Below are positions 26,301 through 64,000 of a stretch of 64,000 nucleotides of DNA, piece after piece. Position numbers and translations under genes: made by a program. The DNA lies in NCBI GenBank assembly GCA_009760855.2, contig WPIO01000166.1:283501-347500 (forward strand), read 5' to 3'. The notes beneath the pieces are model-generated. The model was not told the DNA's origin. It ran no database searches and saw only the letters and a program-made list of their open reading frames with translations. Each line of letters starts with the position of its first letter. Position 1 is the first letter of the stretch. The stretch comes from Cristatella mucedo (lineage: Eukaryota; Bryozoa; Phylactolaemata; Cristatellidae).

Positions 26301-27250
26301 CTCGCTATCGCCGCCGCCGCCGCCGCCGCCGCCGCCCTCGAGTCGCCATTGAGCCGCCCTCGAGTCGCCATTGAGCTGCCCTCGCCCCCAATTACTACCG
26401 TTTACTGCATCGCCACATCGCCGTCGCTCGCTAATAACCGCCGGTGCCGCGTTCCGGCTGCGCCCCGGTAATGCAGTTCAGAGCGAACGGCCGCTCGTCT
26501 GGTCGTGGCTCGAACGGTCGTCGCTCCACTGCCTGACCTCTCAACTAACCTCTCCCAACTAACGCCTAACTAACGTACGCTCGAGCGGACTGCCTCCACT
26601 GCGCTCCACTGCCTCGTCGAGGCTGCGAGCGTTTCTCTGGACCCTTCGTCGCACACTCTCGGCTCGGCCTTGCGCGACAGTCTCCTACCTGGCTGCCTGC
26701 TGTTGGCCGCACTCTCTCCGACGACGCCGCCGCTGACGACGAACGAGCCGCCTTCCACGCCTCGCAGAGCGTCGTTTCGACCAGCCATCGACGGCTTGCT
26801 GGCCGAAGTCGCCCGCGCCCCGGCGACTTGCCTGGCGGCCGCGCCCTCGCCGCCGTCCGAGCGCGAACCCGACGCGATGGCAGCGGCGGCGACGGCGGCG
26901 TGCTCTCGACGGCTCGGAGCCGCCATCGGCGTCGGCGGCAGCGGCGACAGAGCGACGGAGGCGACGACGGCCGCTCGAGCGCTCGGCTCGACGGCTGCTG
27001 CAGCGGCGGCCTTGGACGGCAGCGACGGAGCGACGGCCCCGAATGCAACGGCGGCGGCGGCGGCTTGCGGCTGCGGCCTCCTCCGTCCGAAGTGGTTGAA
27101 CGGTCGGCCTTGGCCGAAGCGCGCCTTGGCGAGCGCCGAGCCGTACGTGGGATCCGACGACGGACGCTGCTGCTGCTGCTGCTCGGACGCGGCTAGCAGG
27201 CTCGCAGCGAGCACAGCCCACAGCAGAATCGTGCTCGTCGAAGCCGCCAT
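22990..27250 (-). CDS. Secreted or receptor-type protein with three I-set Ig domains (3' end unresolved)
   Basis: Exons (reverse strand): 27250-26689, 25821-25661, 25315-25087, 24984-24812, 23930-23816, 23555-23362, 23128-22990; at least 524 residues. Residues 1-22 (MAASTSTILLWAVLAASLLA onward) form a signal peptide, followed by a Gln run and a 165-residue Ala/Arg/Ser-rich stretch. Ig1 (about 188-317) has ILHCSF...WW...AAEYKC. Ig2 (318-413) has LALFCK...WW...GVYTCHVEN. Ig3 (414-524) has VELRCD...VRWLRNG...GRYTCAIEN. Every Ig domain is bounded by phase-1 introns and split by a phase-0 intron, which strongly supports the model. Ig3 resembles FGFR/VEGFR-type I-set domains, but I see no membrane segment or kinase. 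Reading through the last donor gives a stop at 22934-22936 and a secreted form of about 542 residues. Likely role: extracellular recognition or adhesion; ligand unknown. Confidence 0.78.
23248..23332. repeat. (GCC)n trinucleotide repeat in Ig intron 6
   Basis: About 28 uninterrupted GCC/CCG triplets in the 233-bp intron, starting about 30 nt after the exon 6 donor. Poly-Pro, poly-Ala and poly-Arg frames across it are artefacts. Confidence 0.95.
23362..23555 (-). CDS. Ig gene exon 6: first half of Ig3
   Basis: Acceptor TTTTTGCAG|AGCGGC; donor ATCTCC|GTAAGG. It encodes RPWEVVAYQSG, then YGEAVELRCDSGGIPKPTV and RWLRNGQLLPESGAYHVIS: Cys, the GxPxPxVxW motif and the C' to D strands. Phase 1 in, phase 0 out. 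Confidence 0.85.
23637..23678. repeat. 42-bp perfect palindrome in Ig intron 5
   Basis: The left arm starts GGACTCGACGACGTGCAA and runs to TCT. It is followed with no spacer by its exact reverse complement, centred on TCTAGA. The flanks are not symmetric. Confidence 0.95.
23816..23930 (-). CDS. Ig gene exon 5: second half of Ig2
   Basis: Acceptor GCTGTAG|GGCGAG; donor TAAAAG|GTAGGT. It encodes GETLSLTSVSKDMEGVYTC and HVENKEGAPIRKHFSVAL, the classic F-G strand end of an I-set domain. Phase 0 in, phase 1 out. Confidence 0.82.
24412..24490 (+). repeat. 22-bp tandem repeat carrying CACGTG
   Basis: Units of the form GCTCGCCAGGTCACGTGTTC-CT, about three copies, the first without CACGTG. It lies in Ig intron 4. 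Confidence 0.85.
24601..24728 (+). repeat. GGAGGAG(GG)AGCGGAC minisatellite
   Basis: Three copies of a 14-bp unit, then about five of a 16-bp unit CGGACGGAGGAGGGAG. Purine-rich on the + strand, in Ig intron 4. Confidence 0.9.
24812..24984 (-). CDS. Ig gene exon 4: first half of Ig2
   Basis: Acceptor GCGCAG|AATCTC; donor CTTAC|GTGAGT. It encodes SGEPSNFIKAGDDLALFCK with the first Cys, then LPLSVWWSAKSADGRAM with the core Trp. Phase 1 in, phase 0 out. Confidence 0.8.
25087..25315 (-). CDS. Ig gene exon 3: second half of Ig1
   Basis: Acceptor GTGTCAG|ATCTGG; donor CAAAG|GTAACG. It encodes IWWTKLPSRS (core Trp), VVAFADSFFSVLVIRS, then DAAEYKCSLPTVTGYKTAF with the second Cys and the G strand. 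Phase 0 in, phase 1 out. Confidence 0.82.
25661..25821 (-). CDS. Ig gene exon 2: first half of Ig1
   Basis: Acceptor GCGTTGCAG|CCTTGG; donor GCGCAG|GTAGCT. It encodes ASATSSKINMESKLSA and then VRVGGTAILHCSFDDRERP, which contains the first Cys of Ig1. Phase 1 in, phase 0 out. Confidence 0.75.
26689..27250 (-). CDS. Ig gene exon 1: signal peptide and low-complexity stalk
   Basis: The ATG at 27250-27248 is followed by a hydrophobic signal sequence with a likely cleavage near LLAAS/E. Six Gln codons (interrupted) and Ala/Arg-rich sequence follow. The donor CCAG|GTAGGA ends it in phase 1. The open frame continues past the donor but loses coherence. Confidence 0.7.
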
Positions 27251-27320
27251 CTCAACTCTCCTCTCCTCTCGAGTATGCGACGGAGCGAGATGAATGCCTT
27301 TACGACGCCAACGGGCGACG

Positions 27321-27330
27321 ACTATATAGC
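27321..27330 (-). promoter_or_regulatory. Candidate TATA box of the Ig gene
   Basis: CTATATAG, symmetric, lies about 73 nt upstream of the start codon in otherwise GC-rich DNA. The position fits a transcript start near 27295 and a 5' UTR of about 45 nt. Inference from position only. Confidence 0.4.
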
Positions 27331-28435
27331 GAGCCTAATGAAATAAACGTGCCGCGGCGAAACGGAAGTTTTAACTCAATAACCGCGCCGGCCACGGGCG
27401 TACGAGCGGCTGCGGCGGCGCCGCCGCCGCCGCTCAAGCGACCGAAAGAAAGAGAGCGAGCGTGCGCGAGCCGCCCGAATTTCCGCAGGCAGCAATTGGA
27501 CGATTGACCCGCTAAAGGAGAATAATTCGAGCTAAAGCCTCCTCATCGTCCGCGGCCACCGGCTGAGCGAGCGCGCGAGCGCTGCGGCGGCGGCGGCGGC
27601 ACCGCATGCGCGCTCCGCGTGGCTCCGCGTAGCGGCGACGCCGGCGGGCGTGAATGAACGACAACTCGATCCGCGCTTGCGAGGTTCGCCCGCTGAGAGC
27701 GGCGTCGGCGGCGACTGCGGCTGCGAGGCCGCTTTTGGCTTTTGATGCTGCTAAATCCGAGCGGCAGCCACAGCCGCTGAGCGGCTGCCGCGTCGTCAAT
27801 TGCCTAATAGATGACGCCGGCGGCGGCGGCGGCGGCCTACTTACGTTCGCGGAGCTCCGGATGGGCGCACGCGCGCGGACTGCGGAAAAGCGGCGCGCGG
27901 CGCCCATCTTATACGTCGGCTCGCGGAATGCGGCCCCTTTGTTGCGTTGTTTGCACGGCCCGCCGCTGCGGAGCGGCGGGCGACAGGCGACTCATTCCGC
28001 GGCTGCCAAACGACGCCGAATCTCTTTTCTCGTCGGGCGGAGGCGCGCGCGGCGCTGGCGATATGCCGTCTGCCCATTTAGCGTCGGATCGCGCGGCAGG
28101 CGACGACGGCGGCGGCAGCGGCGCCGGGGTTGGCCGGGCGTCCAATTCTAGGCGCCCCGTCGGCTGCGGCGGCGGCGGCGCGCGACACCGCACGTCAGCA
28201 GCGCAGCCGACAATCTAACGCCGTCGTCTTATCTTTTGTGCGCGCTTTAGCTCGCGTGTGCGGCGCGGCGAGGCGCTGCGCGGCGCGGAGGCGGATGCGC
28301 CTGTTTCTCGCCAGGTGGTCGCCATAGGCGGTCGCCGTGCCTGACGGGGTCGCCGCTACCTGACGGACGCGCGAGTCGCGAGTTCGACACAGGCGGCGCA
28401 GGCTCTAGCTGCAGGTGGATCGCTGACGAGATTGC
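27331..28435. other. GC-rich spacer between LRR and Ig genes
   Basis: No gene recognised. It is CpG-rich with GCC runs and probably contains the Ig gene promoter. Open frames on both strands are composition-driven. Confidence 0.45.
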
Positions 28436-28441
28436 TTTATT
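28436..28441 (-). terminator. Poly(A) signal of the LRR gene
   Basis: AATAAA on the reverse strand, about 410 nt beyond the TGA at 28853-28851. It is the first canonical signal after the stop. Confidence 0.6.
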
Positions 28442-28654
28442 TAGACAAAAACTGAATGCGAGTTTGCCACGTCTTTCGCCGGCCGCGAAATAAGACCGGA
28501 GACGGACAGAGCGACGGTGCTTCTCCGGAAGCATCGAGGAGCAGACGGCGAGATCGACGGCCGGAATCGCTGAGACCGGAGCGGTCGTCAGTCTCCGTCA
28601 CGTGACGTCACGTGCGAGTCGTCAGTCTCGCAACCACAACCACCGCACCCCTCC

Positions 28655-28659
<5 letters not shown>

Positions 28660-28688
<29 letters not shown>

Positions 28689-28730
28689 CTCTCTCCGTCT
28701 CTCTCCGTCTCTCTCTCTCTCTGTCTCTCG
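28660..28730 (+). repeat. (CT)n microsatellite in LRR 3' UTR
   Basis: CT repeats with CCGTCT interruptions, located between the LRR stop codon and its poly(A) signal. They would read as (GA)n in the mRNA. Confidence 0.9.
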
Positions 28731-28850
28731 GCTTCCGTCCGCGCCGACGCCGTCCGTGCTCGCGAGCCAGCGGCGGCCGCTTCTGCCGCGGCGCTTTCGG
28801 AAGCCTCCGTCGCCGCCTGAAGCCGCGATGACGCGTCGTCGCCAAGGTCG

Positions 28851-57609
<28,759 letters not shown>

Positions 57610-57738
57610 CTTGTTCCAGTGGCCAGCAGCAGCAGCAGCAGGATGCACAGAGCGTCTCAATGCTCAAAGCAGCATCTGAAGAAGGTGGAGAAGAAGAAGA
57701 GCGACTTTTTCTTCGTTTCTTTGGACGAATAATGATAA

Positions 57739-58020
57739 CAATAGTAATAATAATAAAGCACTTGATAAACCGCCCTAAGAGAACTCAATCTCTTTCTGCT
57801 AGGCGCTTTTCATTTGCTGCAAAGGAAACACGATCGGACGGTTAGTGGTAGCATGCTCTATAAACAACGATGATCACATGGCTAGGGGCGACATAATCAG
57901 GGTCAGCATGCAAGCGTGCGGTTATCGGCAGCGTGCGCCGTGTCACGTGACATTCGTCGTGTCACGTGACATGCACAGTGTCACGTGACGTGCACAGTGT
58001 CAGCACGCATAAGCAGGACG
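57739..58020 (-). mobile_element. LINE family A 3' tail upstream of the LRR gene
   Basis: ATT tail, hairpin and 3' UTR on the reverse strand, about 130 bp from the LRR start codon and so within or next to its promoter region. The 3' UTR is interrupted by a triplicated GTCACGTGAC segment (57939-57990). Confidence 0.8.
57939..58000 (+). repeat. Tandem GTCACGTGAC units
   Basis: Three copies of an 18-21 bp unit, GTGTCACGTGAC plus ATTCGTC or ATGCACA, derived from the LINE sequence ATGCACAGTGTCAGCACG. Confidence 0.85.
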
Positions 58021-58379
58021 AAAACACAAGCTCGGCTCGTGTGGGTGTGGCCAGTAGACTGGACCACAGGTAGGTCTCCGCAAGCCGGAGCTTGGCGCTT
58101 GTGCGACGGCGAAGCGACGGTCGATTCTTCGTATTGGACGACTGTTTTTTCCTCCACACACTTTCTACGCCGCAGCTTTGCGGGCTTTTGGCGCAGCGGG
58201 TGCACCGCATTCGTCTCGCGAACTAAACAACGGCGTAGCGCATGGCTGTGACAGAGGTCGAGCAGTCGAGGAGGAAGTGACGTAGCAGAAGCAGGCGAAC
58301 GAACGCTGAGTGCAGTGAGCGAGAGTCAGCGGTAGGGAAGAAGGCGGAGGAAATCCATTTCTGCACGAGATTCCTGCGG

Positions 58380-58465
58380 AGATAAGTTCGGTTTTGAGCT
58401 CGTCGTTGCAATACATAATTTGGCCAACATCCAACGACCACGTGTCTACGATGCAAGAGCACAGG
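58380..58465 (+). repeat. Dispersed repeat E, copy 1
   Basis: Similar to 60355-60440: GTTGCAATA, then CCAACATCCAACGACC and CGTGTCTACGA, then GCAAGAGCACAGGTT/GCAGGAGCATAGGTT. Followed by three TTATAGG copies. Confidence 0.6.
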
Positions 58466-58679
58466 TTATAGGTTATAGGTTATGCGATGCAGAGGAGTGA
58501 CCGATGGAGGACGAGCAGCAGCAGCATCGAGCCCGCGGTTCCGCATCAAAAGCAAAAAAGAAATTACGCATCATAGCTTCGTGTGCGCGAGAATCTGTCG
58601 TAGAAGCAAGCTCTGCGCTCTGTCACAGGCAGAGAGCGGAAGTTAAGCGTTCAGCTAGCGGTTCCGTACGCAAAGGAAG

Positions 58680-59165
58680 TTGTTGCAGAGCAAAGTTCTT
58701 ACGCTGACCCACAAGGCACGCCACGGCTTGGCTCCTTCGTACCTAGCTGAACTGCTGCATCAGTTTCAGCCTGTTCGCGCCCTCAGGTCCTGTGTGGACA
58801 ATACATTAGCTGTCCCATTCCTCCGCTTAAAGACAGTTGGCGACAGAAGCTTTAGCTCTGCAGGTCCTAGACTGTAGAACTCGCTTCCACAATTCTTACG
58901 CAACGACATCTACTCTCCAACTGCCGACTATGGCACATCTTTTTCAGTGGTCCTGAACTGCTACCTCTATGCTACTCACTACCTCAACTGCTCTCCAGAC
59001 TCTGCTATGCTTCCCACTTTCTCTTTGTTGCGTGAGACGAAGTCTGTTGGCTACCGAATGCGTACCTCAAGCCGCTTAGGCTGTGAGTGCGCTATACAAA
59101 ACTCTCCTGCGTAACACCCACATGGTCTTTATGACTCGGTGGAGTTACTGACGGAGATACATAAC
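58680..59165 (+). mobile_element. LINE family B 3' half
   Basis: Encodes VLTLTHKARHGLAPSYLAEL, then HQFQPVRALRSCVDNTLAVP and TVGDRSFSSAGPRL. A stop, the 3' UTR and the terminus GAGTTACTGACGGAGATACA follow. Confidence 0.82.
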
Positions 59166-59883
59166 ATAAAATAACAACGCACAATCTTTTGCCGCGAGAG
59201 GATCGTCAGAGAGAGAGATCGCGCCGCATCGGCTGCTAGTTGGGCTGCGAGCCGTACAAGCGACGCTGCCAAGCGGATGACCTCATTCAGAATGAGGTCG
59301 TCATTCTCTGACCCCTTTCTCTTCGGTCGATACCCGTCTTTCTGGCCGAATCCAATCTAGCATCAAAAGACTGGGCAAAATGTGTTTTTCTAGTACTTGA
59401 ATACTAAATCTGGGAAACGAAAAGCGAGTTGGCACGACGACCTTGTTTACGGGCGATTGGTGACGACGATGCAGCGTGCCATCCGCGTGTCACGTGATCC
59501 GCGTGTCACGCTGTCACGCCGACAATGTGCTCAACGCAGCTCTGTACTGCGCCAAGTGGCACCACATGAGCAATGGACGCAGCCCGGTTGAGGCTAGCGT
59601 CCACGATGTACCGGCAGTAAACCGTGTCGCCTCGTCAGGACTCGAATCCAACCAAGACTTAAGGGTACTGAGTCGATGACGCTAGCGTCACTAATGTATT
59701 GCCCTATTAAATCTATTGCCCTATTAAAGGAAAAAGTATCGGGACTGGATAAGTTTTACTTGGCGACTAAGGTGATCTTACAGCAATCTACCTTATTGAA
59801 TATGGCGAGCTAGTTAAATTCTTAGAGAGCCTATGTGCGTCGGCAAATGTCCATTAATTCCGGAGGCAAGGAGCCGGTAATCA

Positions 59884-60060
59884 TAATAATAGATTTTTAT
59901 AGAGTCCTCAGAGACCTGAATCTCTTTCTAGGCAGTTTACAGATGCCATATTGAAAGCATTACGAAATGGGTTGATGGCAACATCCGCAGGCACAAGGTA
60001 AGCAGGCACGAGGTGCACACGAAGGAAGAATGACAAAGACCCGCCAAATAAATAAATAAA
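59884..60060 (-). mobile_element. LINE family A tail, divergent
   Basis: ATAATAATAG, GAGTCCTCAGAGACCTGAAT, CTCTTTCTAGGCAGTTTACA on the plus text: the family hairpin in reverse, plus degraded 3' UTR. Confidence 0.6.
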
Positions 60061-61446
60061 TAATAATAAATAGTAATAAACAGTTAAGAGACCAAATATA
60101 TGTAACAAATCGGTTGGTCACGTAGCGGTCTCTTAAAGCTGCTTGACAAAGATCCGATAGTTATTTAAAGGTGGCGCCGCACAGAATTGGAGCAGAGCCG
60201 TTGGTCTTTGTCACCGATACCTCATTCGAAGTGCACGAAAATGGCCTCCGCGCTTTTGGCTGCCACCTCTTATGAGTGGCGTGCGAGAAAGGGCTCGGTT
60301 TGAACTTGCTGAACTCAGCCGTCGTCAAGGGACGCGCCATATTGTTTTAGTAACGCGAAAGAGCTTGGTTTGAACTTGTTGTTGCAATAAATTTGGCAAA
60401 CATCCAACGACCGCGTGTCTACGACGCAGGAGCATAGGTTTGTAGGTTTTAGGCCACACGATACAAGAGCCTAGGACATTGAGACTGTTGCAGACGACAT
60501 TGACATCGACTGATTTAAGCAGCAAACAAAAGATGGCCGCCTTCGACGCGGACAATTGGTAGCTCTTACCGCGAGCCTTGATCGCATACTCGACTGGTGC
60601 TACACTGCATGTGAATGGAAAACAGCGAGGAATAGGCTAGAAGACTACGAAGAAAGCAATCGGGGAACTACGACGCATGGGAACCACGCCTGCTGGGCGA
60701 GCTACGGCAGAGATGGAGCTGAGATTCGTCTTCGTCGGAGACAGGTCTGTTTAGAACCATGCCAGAGCACCATCCGTTGGGTCCGTGTCAATCGTCGTTC
60801 TCAACTTCTACTACTTTTATCGACTACTTTAGATTCTAACTCTTTGTCGAGAGCGAGGCTTTGACGACTTATTATTCGTTATTAAAAGACGGCGTCGCAC
60901 AGAATTAGAGCAGAGCCGTTGGTCTTCGTCTTCGCGACGGCGCGGATACGGCAGACGACTTCGATTTCGAACTTTGGTTATTATTTGCCGCCGCGATGCG
61001 CTGTTAGCCATTACACACTTCGCGGCGCAGCGCTCCTCTTTCGTGCGCGCTGCGCTGCGAGGTGTCGCTGCGGCGCATCGAATGAGGAAATCGCGCACAG
61101 CGAGCGCAATCGCGCACGCTTCTGCTCTGCGTCGACGCGCGCCTACCGGCGTCGGATCTGCGCCGCCGCCGGCGCTCGCATGAGCCCGCTGATCCTACGG
61201 CTCTCGCCGCTGGCTCGTCCTGGCTTACGTTTTAAGAATTATAAGAGTTTTAAGAGTAAATGAACGCGAGCTTATGAAGGCGAGAGGCGCCACCTACAGG
61301 GCAGTTTTGAACAGCTGAGGCACGAAGTCTCTTGCTATGCCGTCCATTGTTACGGTCTACCTGTGGGCATGAGTGAGCAATGAATATATATATATATATA
61401 TATAATGTATATGTATAAGCATGTAATATACATATGTATATATTTG

Positions 61447-61465
<19 letters not shown>

Positions 61466-61541
<76 letters not shown>
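61466..61541 (+). repeat. (GT)n microsatellite
   Basis: About 76 bp of GT, preceded by (TA)n; a further (TA)n lies at 61690-61766. Confidence 0.95.
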
Positions 61542-61543
<2 letters not shown>

Positions 61544-61693
61544 CGTCCAATGTTATGGTGTGTGTTACGCATGTGTGAGCAATTGAGAGGCCAGGCGGCA
61601 GGGTTTCGCAAAGCACTTGATAGCTTGAGCAGAATTAGCAAAAATCAATTTTTAAAGGTAAGAGCCGAGCCGCCATGTCACGATGCATATACG

Positions 61694-61769
<76 letters not shown>

Positions 61770-62896
61770 GAATCCATAAAGAATGAGAAGAACGTCTTGA
61801 AATATTGGACTTGCTAAGATTCCGGACATGAATACATGTTTTGATCGAATCTAACGCCAGTGAAGACAATGGCGAAGAGGCGAAGTTCAAAACTCTGATC
61901 ACTAACCGGTGCTGAATAAGGAGAACGAAAAGCAGGTCTGGGACTCAGGACTTCCGATTCCTTGGCGCCGATTCCTGCGCCGACTTCTGCGCCGAAGCTG
62001 CCGACGTTCGCTCGAGAATCTACCTCCGCCCGACAGGTACGTGCGTAAACCAATGCAGTTCACGCTATTAATTTTTTTGCGTTTTCAAGTTCCCAGCTGG
62101 GACCTAGCATTGTAGCTAGAATGGGAAAATTATGCGTTTAAATTTGAGTATGGGTTACTCAAGTGGCCTAGTACTTGCGTATTAAATGGCTTAATCGTAA
62201 ACGAAGCTTAATCGTAAACTCAGCAAGGGGCGAAGACAGACAGAAGGTCTGCGAACTCTTACTATTTACCTTTGTGATATTTCTCATTTTTCTCGCAACG
62301 AAGCGAACTCGGTAGCTTCTTTGCGCTAGACACATTTTGTCAGGAACTGGAGGTGGGTCTCCAATTCAAACTTCTTACGATAAGATCGCGGTTTCTACGA
62401 TGAAGTCAACGCTTCGATCTGCCAGTGCAGTGTCAGGTCAGTGACTTTAAGCAAACGCGACGAGCGGTCGGTAATGATTCAGTAGAACCAGTCAGTGCCT
62501 TCAAGTCAATCAAGTCGTTAGTCATCAAGTCACCATTCAGGTCATCCGTCAATGTCTACTTCTGCAAGTCGATGTCTTGCTCTCTTTATTCAGACAGCTA
62601 CTATATCAACCTAAGGTCGTTTTCACGAAGGGCACATTATTTGATGCATCTTACAATTACAATTTGCTGCGAATCCGTCGTGAACGTCCAATGCAAATAT
62701 TGCAAACTAGAAGAGAAGCTGCTTCTCTTCAAGCTCCTTGCGGCGGCGGCGGCGGCGGCTGCGGAGTCATGTTCTTAGGACTCTGCTCGAGCTCAAGCCT
62801 CCTCTCTCCTTTTGCCACGACAGCAATAGCACTCTCTTCTACCGCGCGTAGCCTTGTAGATCTTCAGACTCATCAAACTAACTAGATCGCCCACTC

Positions 62897-62997
62897 ATCG
62901 TACGTCATCGGACGTCTCGACGATACGCTTGAAAGCGTAATGATCGCGATCGGACGTACGTCATCGGACGTCTTGATCCTACGCTTGAAAGCGCGTC
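62897..62997 (+). repeat. Tandem duplication, ~52-bp unit
   Basis: Two copies of CGTACGTCATCGGACGTCT followed by TACGCTTGAAAGCG, which itself is an inverted repeat. Confidence 0.8.
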
Positions 62998-63329
62998 CGA
63001 TGCGCGACATTAGAGAGAATTCGCGAGTCCGCAATCTAAAAATCACTTCATTGAAAAGGTCACCGCGGCACCGAGCGGCCGAATGTCTCGTGCTCGTGCC
63101 GTAAGCCGCATGCCTGAATACGTGACGTCACTAGGTTGTTCGATCACAGGTTGTGACGCCAACAGGCACGCATAGCGCCGGCATTCGAAAGATCTGATGT
63201 CGCAAGTTGTTTTTGAATTTATCAGCTCTGCTGGATGCCAGAGTTCTTTTGAAAACTCGGACACGATCCTCGAGCGATCGAGCCGGCTGCGTCACTCCAT
63301 CGCCATCAGCTTTTAGTTCCTTAATTGGA

Positions 63330-63512
63330 CTGAAAAAGCTGTCTGTGCCAAAGATTTAACTGGCTCCTTAGTTCTGCGTCGTCTAGATTATTCCAAGTTC
63401 CCTTTTGGCTGGGCTAACGAAAAAAGCCACTAGGCCACTGCAGTTGGCTATGAATATTGCTTCAACGCTAGTTTGCGAATCCCAGAGGTGTGACCACGTG
63501 TCTCCTTTGCTA
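63330..63512 (+). mobile_element. LINE family B fragment
   Basis: CTGGCTCCTTAGTTCTGCGT, then TAGGCCACTGCAGTTGGCTA and CCCAGAGGTGTGACCACGTG, and TCTCCTTTGCT. It is collinear with 46160-46320 and stops where the R2/NeSL-like fragment begins. Confidence 0.7.
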
Positions 63513-63645
63513 ATATGGCGGCCCGGAACAAGACCGATAAATATGCAGCTATTGCCCGGTTCTTCCTGACGCTGGCTACCGGTCAGCAGTGGCGAGGCTC
63601 CTCGCGGTCGGGGCTCTCAGCAGCTGGTGGCCAAACAATGAAGCA
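63513..63645 (+). mobile_element. R2/NeSL-type LINE fragment, copy 2
   Basis: Encodes MAARNKTDKYAAIARFFLTL, matching AARKKVDKYE of the copy at 32660. The shared noncoding TGCCCGGTTCTTCCTGACGC and GCTGGTGGCCA follow. Confidence 0.55.
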
Positions 63646-63675
63646 CATTATATATGCTGTAAAGGAAGCATGACC

Positions 63676-63972
<297 letters not shown>

Positions 63973-64000
63973 CTTCTGCCTACGGCAAGCTCTCGTGATT

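Larger units (their letters stand above)
59166..63329. other. Right-hand intergenic region
   Basis: No gene recognised. It contains a LINE tail (59884-60060), repeat E copy 2 (60355-60440), a ~45-bp direct repeat (60170 and 60890), TA and GT microsatellites (61385-61766) and a tandem duplication at 62897-62997. A weak B-box-like motif lies on the reverse strand near 59645. Confidence 0.45.

Noticed and set aside
59630-59700. tRNA-gene-like B box on the - strand (GGATTCGAGTCC)
   Set aside because: I could not pair an acceptor stem or find a proper A box at the right distance. It may be a SINE scrap.
62425-62885. + strand frames ending in Ala or Gly runs as a possible gene
   Set aside because: No domain, no splice support; the open length is modest and ends in a GCG repeat.

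Overview
This is animal (metazoan) nuclear DNA, most likely from an invertebrate. Coding exons are short, GC-rich and joined by GT-AG introns. One gene encodes paired-exon I-set immunoglobulin domains. The space between exons is full of microsatellites and decayed non-LTR retrotransposons. I see no operons and no prokaryotic features. I cannot name the species or phylum from sequence alone.

Three protein-coding genes can be supported. (1) A + strand coiled-coil protein of unknown function, with two visible exons (2793-3071 and 5140-6780). They are separated by an intron that carries a CA repeat of about 695 bp. (2) A - strand gene for a signal-peptide protein with three Ig domains. Its seven exons lie between 27250 and 22990 and have strictly alternating intron phases. 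Its 3' end is unresolved. (3) A - strand gene of about 29 kb (57609 to 28851) for a 434-residue RNase-inhibitor-type leucine-rich-repeat protein. It has ten coding exons, and all nine junctions keep the reading frame. A poly(A) signal lies at 28436-28441. The Ig gene starts about 1.2 kb downstream of this poly(A) signal on the same strand.

Layout: 1-2790, repeats and GC-rich DNA; 2793-6780, coiled-coil gene; 6.8-21.7 kb, mostly retrotransposon debris with SINEs and AT-rich spacers; 21.8-27.3 kb, Ig gene; 28.4-57.6 kb, LRR gene, whose introns hold LINE and SINE copies, minisatellites and palindromes; 57.7-64 kb, retrotransposon debris, TA/GT/CT microsatellites and short duplicated segments.

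Mobile DNA. LINE family A is CR1/L2-like. It has a YADD-type reverse transcriptase box and a 3' hairpin tail ending in (ATT)n, and about twenty 5'-truncated copies are present. LINE family B is related but has a different 3' end without the ATT tail. One B copy is split by an A copy with a 7-bp target-site duplication. A third element, with a CCHC knuckle and a restriction-like endonuclease segment of R2/NeSL type, is present as two fragments. A tRNA-derived SINE family shares a conserved body, and some copies carry a family-A-like 3' tail.

The most notable unexplained signals are: an excess of CACGTG, amplified inside several unrelated short tandem repeats; perfect palindromes of 42, 36, 26 and 26 bp; two clusters of AGGTCA/TGACCT half-sites; and the SINE/LINE tail sharing. 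All counts were made by eye and should be recomputed. I found no convincing evidence of a wholly new protein system.
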